Shown one piece after another: positions 1 to 4,415 of a stretch of DNA of 6,053 nt. Location: assembly GCA_016870695.1 (NCBI GenBank), contig VGAV01000159.1, positions 1-6,053 of the forward strand, written 5' to 3'. Under the pieces are notes generated by a model. That model was not told where the DNA came from and did no database searches. It saw only the letters and a program-made list of their open reading frames with translations. The translations under genes and the position numbers were made by a program. The stretch is from Actinomycetota bacterium. Its GTDB lineage: Bacteria > Actinomycetota > Actinomycetes > Actinomycetales > Microbacteriaceae. Every line of letters begins with the position of its first letter. Within the stretch, counting starts at the first letter, position 1.

Positions 1-327
1 GTCGACGATTGTCTTGGCGAGGGCGCCGGCGGCGGCCGCGTCGAGACGGATGTTGATGAAGCCCGGGCCGGCCACCTCGACGGAGGCGATGCCATCCACG
101 TCCTGCAGCCGTCCGGCGACCTCGGCGGCGAACTCGCGCGGGTTCGCCCCGACGACCTTCGACAGCTTGAGCGCCGCATTGGAGGCCCAGTCGCCGTGGT
201 CGCGGTTCTTCGGCCGCTCGAGCGGCAGGTCCGCCGCAGTCAGCCCCTCGGACGAGCCCTCTCGTCGGGCCTCGGCGAGCGGGGCGATGACGGCGAGCAG
301 GGCGGCGGAGAGGGCTGCGGGATCCAT
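1..327 (-). CDS. argS: Arginyl-tRNA synthetase, N-terminal part (runs off left edge)
   Basis: This enzyme charges tRNA-Arg with arginine in the cytoplasm, and the gene is essential in most bacteria. Only codons 1-109 are in the window. They match the N-terminal additional domain of ArgS that contacts the tRNA D-loop. PLERPKNRDHGDWASNAALKL (split here as PLERPKNRDH, residues 35-44, and GDWASNAALKL, 45-55) corresponds to the conserved GD(Y/W)A(S/T)N motif. The segment ends with PGFINIRL at about residues 88-95, which in this family sits shortly before the class I HIGH-type motif. That catalytic motif would lie just beyond the window edge. The ATG at 327 is preceded by GGAGG only three bases upstream, an unusually short Shine-Dalgarno spacing. 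A TAGAAT hexamer lies at 337-342. The gene follows the transglutaminase gene in the same orientation but across a 270-base repeat-bearing gap, so it probably has its own promoter. A tRNA-Arg gene lies 3.8 kb away, possibly by chance. Confidence 0.93.
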   Translation of the reverse strand, partial: MDPAALSAALLAVIAPLAEARREGSSEGLTAADLPLERPKNRDHGDWASNAALKLSKVVGANPREFAAEVAGRLQDVDGIASVEVAGPGFINIRLDAAAAGALAKTIVD

Positions 328-336
328 AACCCTCCG

Positions 337-342
337 ATTCTA
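337..342 (-). promoter_or_regulatory. Candidate -10 box for argS
   Basis: Read on the minus strand, TAGAAT fits the actinobacterial TANNNT -10 pattern and ends nine bases before the argS ATG. Transcription would start at about position 330. The mRNA would then be nearly leaderless, which suits the poor spacing of the GGAGG that sits only three bases from the ATG. No convincing -35 hexamer is visible 17 bp further upstream. Confidence 0.4.
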
Positions 343-360
343 GGGCGCGCGCTCCGTCGG

Positions 361-381
361 GCGGAGCCGCGCGGGCTCCGC
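361..381 (-). terminator. GC-rich hairpin between transglutaminase gene and argS
   Basis: GCGGAGCC (361-368) and GGCTCCGC (374-381) form a perfect 8-bp stem around a 5-base loop. It lies downstream of the transglutaminase gene and just upstream of the argS promoter candidate, a logical place for a terminator. No T-run follows on either strand, so it would be a tail-less actinobacterial type or simply a structured leader. Confidence 0.4.
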
Positions 382-386
382 TGGCG

Positions 387-402
387 CGCGCGTCTGCAGG
401 AC
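387..402 (-). repeat. Inverted copy of the CTGCAGACGCGCG repeat
   Basis: CGCGCGTCTGCAGGAC is the exact reverse complement of 16 bases of the repeat unit found at 456-471 and 487-502. With the copy at 456-471 it could form a 16-bp stem around a 53-base loop. See the array at 456-576. Confidence 0.75.
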
Positions 403-455
403 CGATGGGGCGCACGTGCACGCGTGCGACGGATGAGGCGGCCGCGGGGCCGGCC

Positions 456-576
456 GTCCTGCAGACGCGCGGTCCGGCGCTCAGCCGTCCTGCAGACGCG
501 CGGTCTGACCCTGCAGACGCGCGGTCCTGCGCTCAGCCGTCCTGCAGACGCGCTGCCCGGCCCTGCAGAGGTGCGG
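456..576. repeat. Phased array of five CTGCAGACGCGCGGT repeats
   Basis: Five direct copies of a GC-rich unit built on GTCCTGCAGACGCGCGGT occur at 456-473, 487-504, 510-525, 539-555 and 562-576. The first two are identical over 18 bp, the third lacks the leading GT, the fourth is altered at its 3' end, and the fifth is degenerate. The CTGCAG cores start at 459, 490, 511, 542 and 563, giving spacings of 31, 21, 31 and 21 bp. The array is therefore a 52-bp unit repeated in tandem, with GCGCTCAGCC shared between copies 1-2 and 3-4. No gene fits here. The array lies between the transglutaminase stop and the argS start. It could be a REP-like intergenic repeat family or a cluster of protein-binding sites. 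Confidence 0.85.
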
Positions 577-597
577 CCCCGCCGGCCTCGGACGGGC

Positions 598-1398
598 TCA
601 GGCGATGCGTACCAGCGACACGTGGTCGTCCGGCTCCCCCGCCGGGTTGTCGGACACGGCATCCACGGTCATCCGCTCCAAGCCGACGTAGCCGCCGTGG
701 TAGCTGAGGAAGGCGCAGTCCGCGGCGTCACGGCCCGTCGCGATACGGACCAGCTGCCGACGGTCGGACAGGCGGGTGGCATCCACCACGTACCAGTCCC
801 CCTCGACGTACGCCTCGGCGACGGCGTGGAAGTCCATCGGCACCAGCCCCGGCGCGAAGCACGCGGCGTAGCGGGCGGGCACGTCCATGGCGCGCAGCAG
901 CGCGATGACGAGGTGCGCGTAGTCGCGGCACACGCCCTGGCCGCTCGACAGCGTCTCCACGGCGGAGTCGGTCCCCAGGCTCATCCCGGGCGAGTAGGTG
1001 ACGGTGGATGCCACGAACTCCGAGATCGCGCCGAGGAGCTCGACGCCCGCGAGTCCGCCGAACTGCCGCCGCGCCTGTCCGAAAACGGCGTCGGACTGGG
1101 CGTACCGGCTCGGGCGCAGGTAGGAGATGAGGTCCAGGGCCGTCGACGCGGGCGGCGTGGCGCTCCCGTCGGCGACGGCCTCGTACCGGATCGTGAGCGG
1201 CCCGGCGGTGCCGGTGAGGCGGTGAAGGCGGCTGCCGGCGGCATCCACGATCTCGCGCGGGACCACCTCGCGATCGCCCTGGACGATCCGCAGCTCCTCG
1301 TGGGCGAGGGGCACGCCTCGAGCGGCGGTGATCTGCAGGATGAGGTCGACGGACGCCCCCAGATCGAGGTCGAGTTCGGCGGTCACTCGGCGCGGCAC
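598..1398 (-). CDS. Transglutaminase-like (papain-fold) protein
   Basis: This 266-residue protein belongs to the transglutaminase-like superfamily (COG1305/Transglut_core). The catalytic triad is visible: Cys157 in GQGVCRDYAHLVIALLRA, His191 in MDFHAVAEAYVEG, and Asp206 in WYVVDATRL. Residues 1-75 form a beta-rich N-terminal extension typical of this bacterial group. There is no signal peptide or membrane helix, so the protein is probably cytoplasmic. Relatives act as proteases, peptidases or amide-hydrolysing or cross-linking enzymes, and the substrate cannot be told from sequence. The GTG at 1398 is chosen as start because GAGGA lies about eight bases upstream and homologues begin near this point. 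An in-frame ATG at 1446 would add 16 unlikely residues. The gene follows the lipoprotein gene after 69 bases, which hold only a small GGCC-GCAA-GGCC hairpin (1439-1450), so it is likely co-transcribed. Its physiological partner is unknown. Confidence 0.88.
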   Translation of the reverse strand: MPRRVTAELDLDLGASVDLILQITAARGVPLAHEELRIVQGDREVVPREIVDAAGSRLHRLTGTAGPLTIRYEAVADGSATPPASTALDLISYLRPSRYAQSDAVFGQARRQFGGLAGVELLGAISEFVASTVTYSPGMSLGTDSAVETLSSGQGVCRDYAHLVIALLRAMDVPARYAACFAPGLVPMDFHAVAEAYVEGDWYVVDATRLSDRRQLVRIATGRDAADCAFLSYHGGYVGLERMTVDAVSDNPAGEPDDHVSLVRIA

Positions 1399-1467
1399 CG
1401 GGTAATCCTCGCACGCTCGCGACCCCCCGCGGCGCGCAGGCCGCAAGGCCGTCGGGAACCGGCCGTG

Positions 1468-2097
1468 TCAGCCGCGTCCCGGCCCGCCGGGAGTGGCGCC
1501 GCCGGGGGTCGTCGACGCGGCGCCCTCGACCCCGCCGGGGGTCGTCGCGCCCTTCTTCTGCCCGCCGGGAGTGCTGGAACTGCCGTTGCCGTTGCCGTTG
1601 TTGTTGCCGGGTCCCGTGTTCCCGCCCTCGGACGGGTCGTCCTTCGACTTGTCCTCCTTCGGCTCCTTCGTCTCCCCCTCCTCCTGCTCGGGGATGGAGT
1701 CGTCGCCGCCGTCGTCCGTCTCGGTGGCCGGCGTCTGCGGGGCCGGCTCCTGCGTCTGAACCGGCTCCTGCGTCTGCTCCTCGGTCGGCGTCGACTCCGG
1801 CGTCGGGGACGGGGCGGACACGAGAGACGTGAGGTCCGCGCGGACGGCCGCGATGGCCGCGAGGATCCGCTCGGCCTCGTCTGCGGGGATCTCCCCCGCG
1901 TCGCGACGGGCGACCACCTCGGCCTCGAGAGCGTCCAGCGAGGCGAGCGCGCCGGCGTAGTCGCCCGCCGCGGCCTGGTCGGCAACGGTCTCGACGCTGC
2001 CCTGCCACGCGGTGGGCTCCGCGGCGGGGGGCGTGCAGCCTACGAAACCGAGCGTCGCCGCCACGACGACGGACGCGAGCATCATCCGACGGCGCAT
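1468..2097 (-). CDS. Putative lipoprotein with acidic, low-complexity C-terminal tail
   Basis: This 209-residue protein has an RRR n-region, a hydrophobic stretch and a lipobox-like FVGC with Cys21 as the likely lipidated residue. The -3 position is Phe rather than the usual Leu. Residues 33-94 are Ala/Leu/Glu-rich and look helical, with possible helix-hairpin character. From about residue 95 the chain becomes low-complexity: Pro/Thr/Glu/Gln repeats (TQEP), an acidic Asp/Glu/Lys stretch (128-158), an Asn/Gly run (159-172), then four TPGG units. The tail is probably an unfolded wall-spanning stalk. The ATG at 2097 overlaps the kinase TGA by one base (TGATG) and has a strong GGGGGAG ribosome site, so translation is likely coupled to the kinase gene. 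I recognise no named family. The coupling suggests a role with the kinase at the cell surface, which is an inference. Confidence 0.85.
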   Translation of the reverse strand: MRRRMMLASVVVAATLGFVGCTPPAAEPTAWQGSVETVADQAAAGDYAGALASLDALEAEVVARRDAGEIPADEAERILAAIAAVRADLTSLVSAPSPTPESTPTEEQTQEPVQTQEPAPQTPATETDDGGDDSIPEQEEGETKEPKEDKSKDDPSEGGNTGPGNNNGNGNGSSSTPGGQKKGATTPGGVEGAASTTPGGATPGGPGRG

Positions 2098-3308
2098 CAC
2101 TCCCCCACCTCTCGCCACAGATCGTCGACGTGCTGGTCCAGCGGTTGCGGCAGGCCCGGCAGATCGGGCTCGGGCGCGGCCGGGTCCCCGCCAATCGAGG
2201 CCGCAACGGCGACCCCGCCCCCCGCGAGGAGGAGGGCGATGAGGGATGCCACGAGGATCGGCGTGCGGCGGGAACGACGACGAGCAGGCGGTGCGGGCGG
2301 CCGCGGCGGGGCGTCGAGCACCCGCGTGGGGGCCGTCGTGGTCGGAAGCCGCGTGGTCGCGGCGGTGGTCGCCCCCGCCGCGGCGGGCACCGGGACGTTG
2401 CCGAGCGTGCGCAGCGCGACGATGACGCTCGCGGCATCCGGCCTCTCCGCCGGGTCGACCGCGGTCATGGCCTCGAGGATCTCCCGCCACGGCGCAGGCA
2501 CCCCCTCGGGGATCGGCGGCGGCGTCACCAGACGTGCGGCGAGCGACTCGTTCGCCGTGCTGCCCGCGAACGGGCGCCGACCGGTGAGCGCCTCGATGAG
2601 CACGAGGCCGAGGGCGTAGATGTCGGTGGCCGGTGCCGGCGGCATCCCGCGGACCTGCTCCGGGCTGAGGTACGCGGCGGTGCCGATGACGGTGTTCGTG
2701 CCCGTCATGCGGGTGGCGCCCACCAGGGAGGCGATGCCGAAGTCGGCCAGGGTCGCCCGCGGGGTGGCCCCCGTGTGCGCGGCGGGACGAAGCAGGATGT
2801 TCGACGGCTTCACGTCGCGGTGGACGATGCCCCGCGAGTGGATGACCGCGAACGCCTCCGCGATCTCGCGCCCGACGCGCGCCGTCTCGGATCCGGTGCG
2901 CGGGCCCTTCGCGATGAGGTCGGACAGGGTGGGACCGGCGATGAGCTCCATCGCCAGGTACGCCGGCTCGGCGTCGAGACGCGCGTCGTACAGCGTGACG
3001 AGCGACGGATGCGAGAGCGAGGCGAGCAACCGGATCTCCGAGCGGACGCGCGCGACGTCGGACGGATCGGCGCTCTCCCCCGAGATGACCTTGAGGGCCA
3101 GCGTCCGACCGAGCGACGTGTCGACCGCCTCGTACACGCTCGCGTAACCGCCGCGACCGAGGAGCCGGCCCAGGCGGTACCGCCCGTCGAACAGGTCGTC
3201 GACGCCCGGGCGGAAGGCCTGGGTCGCCTGCGAGTCGTCCTGACGGTCGATGTCCGGGGTCAGGTCCGGCGCAGTGCGCTCGCCCGACGAGGTCGCCGGT
3301 TCGGTCAT
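2097..3308 (-). CDS. Membrane-anchored PknB-type serine/threonine protein kinase
   Basis: This 403-residue Hanks-type kinase phosphorylates Ser/Thr on protein targets. All key motifs are present: glycine loop GRGGYASV (51-58), ATP-contacting Lys73 in ALKV, C-helix Glu91, HRDVKPSN (163-170) with catalytic Asp165, DFG (189-191), SPE in place of APE (215-217), and Arg289. The activation loop has several threonines (202, 204, 206, 210) that could be autophosphorylated. After a Pro/Thr-rich linker (about 305-345), an Arg-rich stop and a single membrane helix (about 350-371) leave roughly 32 residues outside the cell. There are no PASTA repeats, unlike PknB proper. A 40-residue polar N-terminus precedes the kinase domain. 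The ATG at 3308 has GAGGAG six bases upstream. The gene lies 41 bases after the DUF6458 gene and overlaps the lipoprotein gene by one base. With such a tiny extracellular part, the kinase may rely on the coupled lipoprotein for sensing (inference). Confidence 0.95.
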   Translation of the reverse strand: MTEPATSSGERTAPDLTPDIDRQDDSQATQAFRPGVDDLFDGRYRLGRLLGRGGYASVYEAVDTSLGRTLALKVISGESADPSDVARVRSEIRLLASLSHPSLVTLYDARLDAEPAYLAMELIAGPTLSDLIAKGPRTGSETARVGREIAEAFAVIHSRGIVHRDVKPSNILLRPAAHTGATPRATLADFGIASLVGATRMTGTNTVIGTAAYLSPEQVRGMPPAPATDIYALGLVLIEALTGRRPFAGSTANESLAARLVTPPPIPEGVPAPWREILEAMTAVDPAERPDAASVIVALRTLGNVPVPAAAGATTAATTRLPTTTAPTRVLDAPPRPPAPPARRRSRRTPILVASLIALLLAGGGVAVAASIGGDPAAPEPDLPGLPQPLDQHVDDLWREVGE

Positions 3309-3349
3309 AACGTGCTCCTCAGGGGCCGAGCCCCGGCGGATCCTCGGGG

Positions 3350-3604
3350 TCAGATGACGTCGTCGTTGGACGATCGGGTGCTCGAGCGGGTCACCTGTGC
3401 GCCGCCGAGGCCCTCGGTGCGGGTCACGGTGTCGGTCTGACGACGACGGACCAGCAGGACGAGGCCGATCACGAACACGATCGCCCCCGCACCCATCATG
3501 ATGTAGCCGATGGTGCTGAGGTCGACGTACTCATTGGGCAGGTTGACCGCGAAGGCGAGGACAGCGCCGATGACGAACAGCGCGATGCCGGCTCCGATGC
3601 TCAT
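3350..3604 (-). CDS. DUF6458 family small membrane protein
   Basis: This 84-residue protein starts MSIGAGIALFVIGAVLAFAV. It has two hydrophobic helices (about 2-20 and 32-52) separated by a short polar loop containing VDLSTIGYIM. An RRR stop-transfer follows, then a hydrophilic Ser/Thr/Arg tail. This pattern matches the actinobacterial DUF6458 family, whose function is not known to me. The ATG at 3604 has AAAGGGG seven bases upstream. It is the first gene of the minus-strand cluster. A 41-base gap to the kinase holds a weak GC hairpin (CCCCG at 3331-3335 with CGGGG at 3345-3349), so read-through into the kinase is plausible. The positive juxtamembrane cluster predicts that the tail is cytoplasmic, where Ser/Thr residues could be kinase targets. 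That last point is speculation from adjacency. Confidence 0.88.
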   Translation of the reverse strand: MSIGAGIALFVIGAVLAFAVNLPNEYVDLSTIGYIMMGAGAIVFVIGLVLLVRRRQTDTVTRTEGLGGAQVTRSSTRSSNDDVI

Positions 3605-3655
3605 GACAAAACCCCTTTCGAAGGTCTCACAAGCATCCCAGTCGGGACGGGTGAC

Positions 3656-3683
3656 GCTGTAAGCCTTGACAAGACCGTGTCAA
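3656..3683 (-). promoter_or_regulatory. Candidate promoter for the DUF6458-kinase cluster
   Basis: On the minus strand a perfect -35 TTGACA (3683-3678) is followed after 16 bp by TACAGC (3661-3656), a partial -10. Transcription would start near 3649, leaving a leader of about 45 bases before the DUF6458 start. The -35 is one arm of the palindrome at 3666-3683. Confidence 0.45.
3666..3683. promoter_or_regulatory. Perfect TTGACA-N6-TGTCAA palindrome in a divergent gene gap
   Basis: TTGACA (3666-3671) and TGTCAA (3678-3683) are perfect inverted arms around AGACCG. Each arm reads as a consensus -35 hexamer in opposite directions, towards the DUF2188 gene on the plus strand and the DUF6458 gene on the minus strand. 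On the plus strand no good -10 lies 16-18 bp downstream, so the palindrome may instead be a repressor or activator site overlapping the minus-strand -35. Confidence 0.5.
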
Positions 3684-3724
3684 CCGCGGTGCGTCGTCCG
3701 GCCCCGGACGGTTGCATGGATGCC

Positions 3725-3922
3725 ATGAGCAAGAACGACGTGACCACCCGTTCGAACCGCGGCCAGTGGGAGAACTCCGTGGAGGGGCGCCCCGAGTACT
3801 CGGCCAGCTTCTCGAGCAAGGACGAGGCCGTGGACCAGGGCCGAGCGATCGCCGACGAGCTCGGCGGGCAGCATTTCGTCGAGGACGCCGAGCCGACCGG
3901 CGCGATCACCGACGAGGACTGA
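3725..3922 (+). CDS. DUF2188 family small protein
   Basis: This 65-residue hydrophilic, acidic protein begins MSKNDVTTR. Its core GQWENSVEGRPEYSASFSSK followed by DEAVDQGRAIADELG and GQHFVED has the layout of the DUF2188 family: a short beta-hairpin around a Trp, a Ser-rich turn, then a helix that starts at the DEA box. The family's biochemical role is unknown to me. There is no signal peptide or membrane segment. The ATG at 3725 is preferred because MSKND-type starts are common in relatives. The in-frame ATG at 3716 (adding MDA) is also possible and has GGACGG four bases upstream. Ribosome sites are weak for both. The gene is divergent from the kinase cluster and stands alone, followed by a GC hairpin. 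Confidence 0.82.
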   Translation: MSKNDVTTRSNRGQWENSVEGRPEYSASFSSKDEAVDQGRAIADELGGQHFVEDAEPTGAITDED

Positions 3923-3933
3923 GGCCGTCCCGG

Positions 3934-3959
3934 GCGGCGCCGCGCGGGCTTCGCGCCGC
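3934..3959 (+). terminator. GC hairpin downstream of the DUF2188 gene
   Basis: GCGGCGC (3934-3940) and GCGCCGC (3953-3959) form a 7-bp all-GC stem with a 12-base loop, 11 bases after the stop codon. No T-run follows. It shares the 12-mer GCCGCGCGGGCT with the hairpin upstream of argS (366-377), suggesting a common terminator style in this genome. Confidence 0.5.
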
Positions 3960-4005
3960 GCTGCGCGGTGCTGTGCACTGCGCCGTGCCGAGTCGCGCAG
4001 GCCGT

Positions 4006-4060
4006 GACTTGCCGCATATGTCCGCCCAGCGGCATCCCTCGCGTACATCTGCGACAAGTC
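4006..4060. repeat. Long imperfect inverted repeat with nested hairpin, unknown role
   Basis: GACTTGCCGCATATGT (4006-4021) pairs with ACATCTGCGACAAGTC (4045-4060) at 14 of 16 positions. Directly inside the left arm, CCGC-CCA-GCGG (4022-4032) forms a small second hairpin, leaving a 12-base single strand, CATCCCTCGCGT. The element lies in the gap between the DUF2188 gene and the tRNA. It is less GC-rich than its surroundings. It could be a terminator, a small structured RNA, or a dispersed palindromic repeat. Confidence 0.7.
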
Positions 4061-4120
4061 AGCGCGGAAGGGGCGGGGACGTCGGCGTCGGCGCCGGCGT
4101 CAGGGCGGTGGGGTGCGCGG

Positions 4121-4129
4121 TGCTAACCT
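4121..4129 (+). promoter_or_regulatory. Extended -10 promoter for tRNA-Arg
   Basis: TGCTAACCT carries TAACCT (4124-4129), fitting TANNNT, with an upstream TG at the extended -10 position. It ends ten bases before the mature tRNA 5' end, so the primary transcript would have only a very short leader. No matching -35 is seen, which an extended -10 can offset. Confidence 0.55.
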
Positions 4130-4139
4130 TGACCGGTCC

Positions 4140-4215
4140 GCCTCCGTAGCTCAGGGGATAGAGCGTTGGTTTCCGGTACCAGAAGTCGCAGGTTCGAATC
4201 CTGTCGGGGGCACCA
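4140..4215 (+). tRNA. tRNA-Arg (anticodon CCG)
   Basis: A complete 76-base cloverleaf is visible. The acceptor stem GCCTCCG (4140-4146) pairs with CGGGGGC (4205-4211), with one G-T wobble. The D-stem is GCTC/GAGC. The anticodon stem TTGGT/ACCAG encloses the loop TTCCGGT, with anticodon CCG at 4173-4175. The T-arm is GCAGG-TTCGAAT-CCTGT. The discriminator is A, and CCA is encoded at 4213-4215. CCG reads the codon CGG, which is arginine. CGG is used in the neighbouring genes, so this is an ordinary housekeeping tRNA. It has its own promoter and is followed by a strong hairpin. Confidence 0.97.
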
Positions 4216-4220
4216 CGTCG

Positions 4221-4261
4221 AACGGCCGCGAACTCAGTGAACAACTGAGAGCGCGGCCGTT
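4221..4261 (+). terminator. Strong hairpin after tRNA-Arg
   Basis: AACGGCCGCG (4221-4230) pairs perfectly with CGCGGCCGTT (4252-4261). Inside, CTCAGT (4233-4238) pairs with ACTGAG (4244-4249) around a GAACA loop, with a 2x2 internal bulge between the two stems. It starts five bases after the encoded CCA. Only a few T residues follow, but the stem is the strongest in the window and its placement fits tRNA transcription termination. Confidence 0.8.
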
Positions 4262-4298
4262 CCGCCGTTGACGCGGGCGATCCCGGCATCGCGGAGCG

Positions 4299-4312
4299 TG
4301 AGAGCGCTCCCC
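4299..4312. promoter_or_regulatory. Palindrome resembling a CebR/CelR operator
   Basis: TGAGAGCGCTCCCC differs at two of 14 positions from TGGGAGCGCTCCCA, the operator known for the LacI-family cellulose/cellobiose regulators CebR (Streptomyces) and CelR (Thermobifida). GAGCGCTC in the centre is a perfect palindrome. It lies upstream of the -35 of the glycoside hydrolase promoter. Its centre is 51 bp, about five helix turns, from the operator centred at 4356/4357. An alternative reading is a plain hairpin, GGAGCG (4293-4298) with CGCTCC (4305-4310). Confidence 0.45.
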
Positions 4313-4335
4313 TCGCCGCGGCTGACCGCGGGCTC

Positions 4336-4364
4336 TTGTGACCCCGCTTTGTGAGCGATAACAT
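4336..4364 (+). promoter_or_regulatory. Promoter of the secreted glycoside hydrolase gene
   Basis: The -35 TTGTGA (4336-4341) and -10 TAACAT (4359-4364, TANNNT) are separated by exactly 17 bp. The predicted start is near 4371, giving a leader of about 45 bases before the ATG at 4416. The promoter is overlaid by the concentric palindromes at 4337-4376. Confidence 0.6.
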
Positions 4365-4376
4365 CACCGGGTCACA
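4337..4376. promoter_or_regulatory. Nested LacI-family-like operator covering the promoter
   Basis: TGTGAGCGATAACA (4350-4363) is a CG-centred palindrome with 10 of 14 symmetric positions, in the style of LacI-family operators and close to the left part of the E. coli lac operator. It is flanked by TGTGACCC (4337-4344) and GGGTCACA (4369-4376), perfect 8-bp inverted arms with exactly the same centre (between 4356 and 4357). A repressor here would block both the -35 and the -10. The regulator gene is not in the window. Confidence 0.6.
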
Positions 4377-4415
4377 GGATTCGGCGGCCGACGAGGGCCG
4401 CGCGAAAGGACCGCA

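Noticed and set aside
456..576. CRISPR array
   Set aside because: Repeats are only about 15-18 bp and diverge, the gaps are about 3-15 bp and partly shared between copies, and no cas gene is present.
728..2437. 569-codon minus-strand open frame
   Set aside because: It is out of frame with the transglutaminase and lipoprotein genes, both of which have clear motifs and ribosome sites. Its composition is almost wholly Arg/Pro/Gly/Ala.
196..2619. 807-codon plus-strand open frame
   Set aside because: It runs antisense through the transglutaminase, lipoprotein and kinase genes, and through the repeat array. Its Arg/Gly/Ala-rich translation shows no domain. It is a high-GC shadow frame.
2130..3440. 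436-codon plus-strand open frame
   Set aside because: It is the complement of the kinase gene, whose catalytic motifs are all intact on the other strand.
3677..3724. Longer start for the DUF2188 protein at 3677
   Set aside because: It would place the start inside the TTGACA/TGTCAA palindrome and add 16 residues with no counterpart in the family layout.
3601..4057. Minus-strand open frames over the DUF2188 gene
   Set aside because: They are antisense to a recognisable small protein and to the inverted repeat, with no family resemblance or ribosome site.
4140..4215. tRNA-Arg as an integration (att) site
   Set aside because: There is no second copy of the tRNA 3' end, no integrase and no change in base composition in the window.
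4350..4367. CRP-type site (TGTGA and TCAC)
   Set aside because: The half-sites are nine bases apart instead of six, and the CG-centred symmetry fits a LacI-family operator better.
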